Shown: in pieces, positions 63,843-64,000 of the stretch | How positions within the stretch are numbered: position 1 is the first letter of the stretch | Layout of the letters: every line of letters starts with the position of its first letter | NCBI GenBank assembly: GCA_023419605.1 | Contig: JAEZXR010000073.1 | Coordinates: 16,060-80,059 of the forward strand | DNA: 64,000 bases | Source of the DNA: Bacillota bacterium | GTDB taxonomy: Bacteria; Bacillota; Clostridia; Acetivibrionales; JAEZXR01 | Direction of reading: 5' to 3' | Position numbers and translations under genes: made by a program | Notes under the pieces: model-generated | The model's database searches: none | The model's input: the letters and a program-made list of their open reading frames with translations, nothing else | What the model was told of the DNA's origin: nothing

Positions 63843-64000
63843 AGGCTGCCTCCTTAAAAATTTATACTTTAAGGGGCGAAGCCCGCAAATTTTTGACAAT
63901 TTGTCAATACTTTTTATATGTGTTTGTAAAAAAATAAGATAAAGATACTCTTTACTATGAAGTATCTTTATCCTATTAATTGCTTAACTAAATGACATTG

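Larger units (their letters stand above)
62389..64000. mobile_element. IS4-type insertion sequence, 1,612 bp
   Basis: Both ends carry a 19-bp terminal inverted repeat, CAATGTCATTTAGTTAAGC, starting at 62389 and, in reverse, ending at 64000, which is the last base of the window. One transposase gene on the minus strand fills it. The right flank is out of view, so a target duplication cannot be checked. Confidence 0.88.

Overview
The window reads as a chromosomal segment from a spore-forming, low-to-moderate GC member of the Clostridia. The evidence is the gene content: spoIVA, sigK, a YtvI-family gene and a sporulation-type class B PBP; both DnaE and PolC replicases; the small basic protein between ftsQ and ftsA; MurT/GatD; YceD-RpmF; and frequent TTG/GTG starts behind strong Shine-Dalgarno sequences. 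The genus cannot be fixed from the sequence alone; the gene order resembles cellulolytic Clostridia of the Acetivibrio/Ruminiclostridium kind.

Layout. 1-2500 (minus strand): 5' end of an MFS transporter gene, then gatD and murT (lipid II amidation). 2712-7895 (plus): an N-terminally truncated murA, then ftsQ, sbp, ftsA and ftsZ. 8069-13523: promoter, yceD-rpmF, a DUF512 Fe-S protein, der, plsY, gpsA. 13686-18451: spoIVA, a phosphohexomutase, an HD-GYP protein. 18771-27046: dnaE, mtrB (TRAP), a small protein, pfkA, a thioesterase, pgsA, and a three-gene DUF5685/J-domain/membrane-protein operon. 27098-29281 (minus): an SLH/Ig-like surface protein and a small hypothetical. 29542-38954: mutS2, typA, mltG, an O-methyltransferase, a U32 peptidase, a class B PBP. 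39248-45102: sigK split by a 5,144-bp skin-type element. 45126-47718: LysM protein, two small Cys/Gly/Asp-rich membrane proteins (the first frameshifted), tRNA-Lys(CTT), a YtvI-family gene. 47971-61917: rpsB, tsf, pyrH, frr, a PASTA-like small protein, uppS, cdsA, dxr, rseP, ispG, a GT2 and polC. 62062-64000: a phosphoesterase gene cut by a complete IS4-type insertion sequence.

The most striking feature is the sigK locus. The 5' half (sigma region 2, with a pro-sequence) and the 3' half (regions 3-4) lie 5.1 kb apart. A SpoIVCA-like large serine recombinase sits next to the 3' half. The two break points share GAGA within a 10/12-identical block, and joining there restores an uninterrupted 236-residue pro-sigma-K with the canonical Glu-Ile-Leu-Met junction. 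The element has no phage structural genes; its cargo is an HD hydrolase, a SpoVB/MurJ-type flippase and a nitroreductase-family protein.

Other items worth a look are a two-copy hairpin motif whose stems covary (3762-3844 and 18461-18541), structured leaders before ftsZ and der, a TRAP gene with no trp or folate genes nearby, a paired direct repeat ending in an exact Spo0A box before the HD-GYP gene, and a low-complexity repeat that supplies the last codons of plsY and dxr. No CRISPR array, rRNA operon or prophage structural region was seen.
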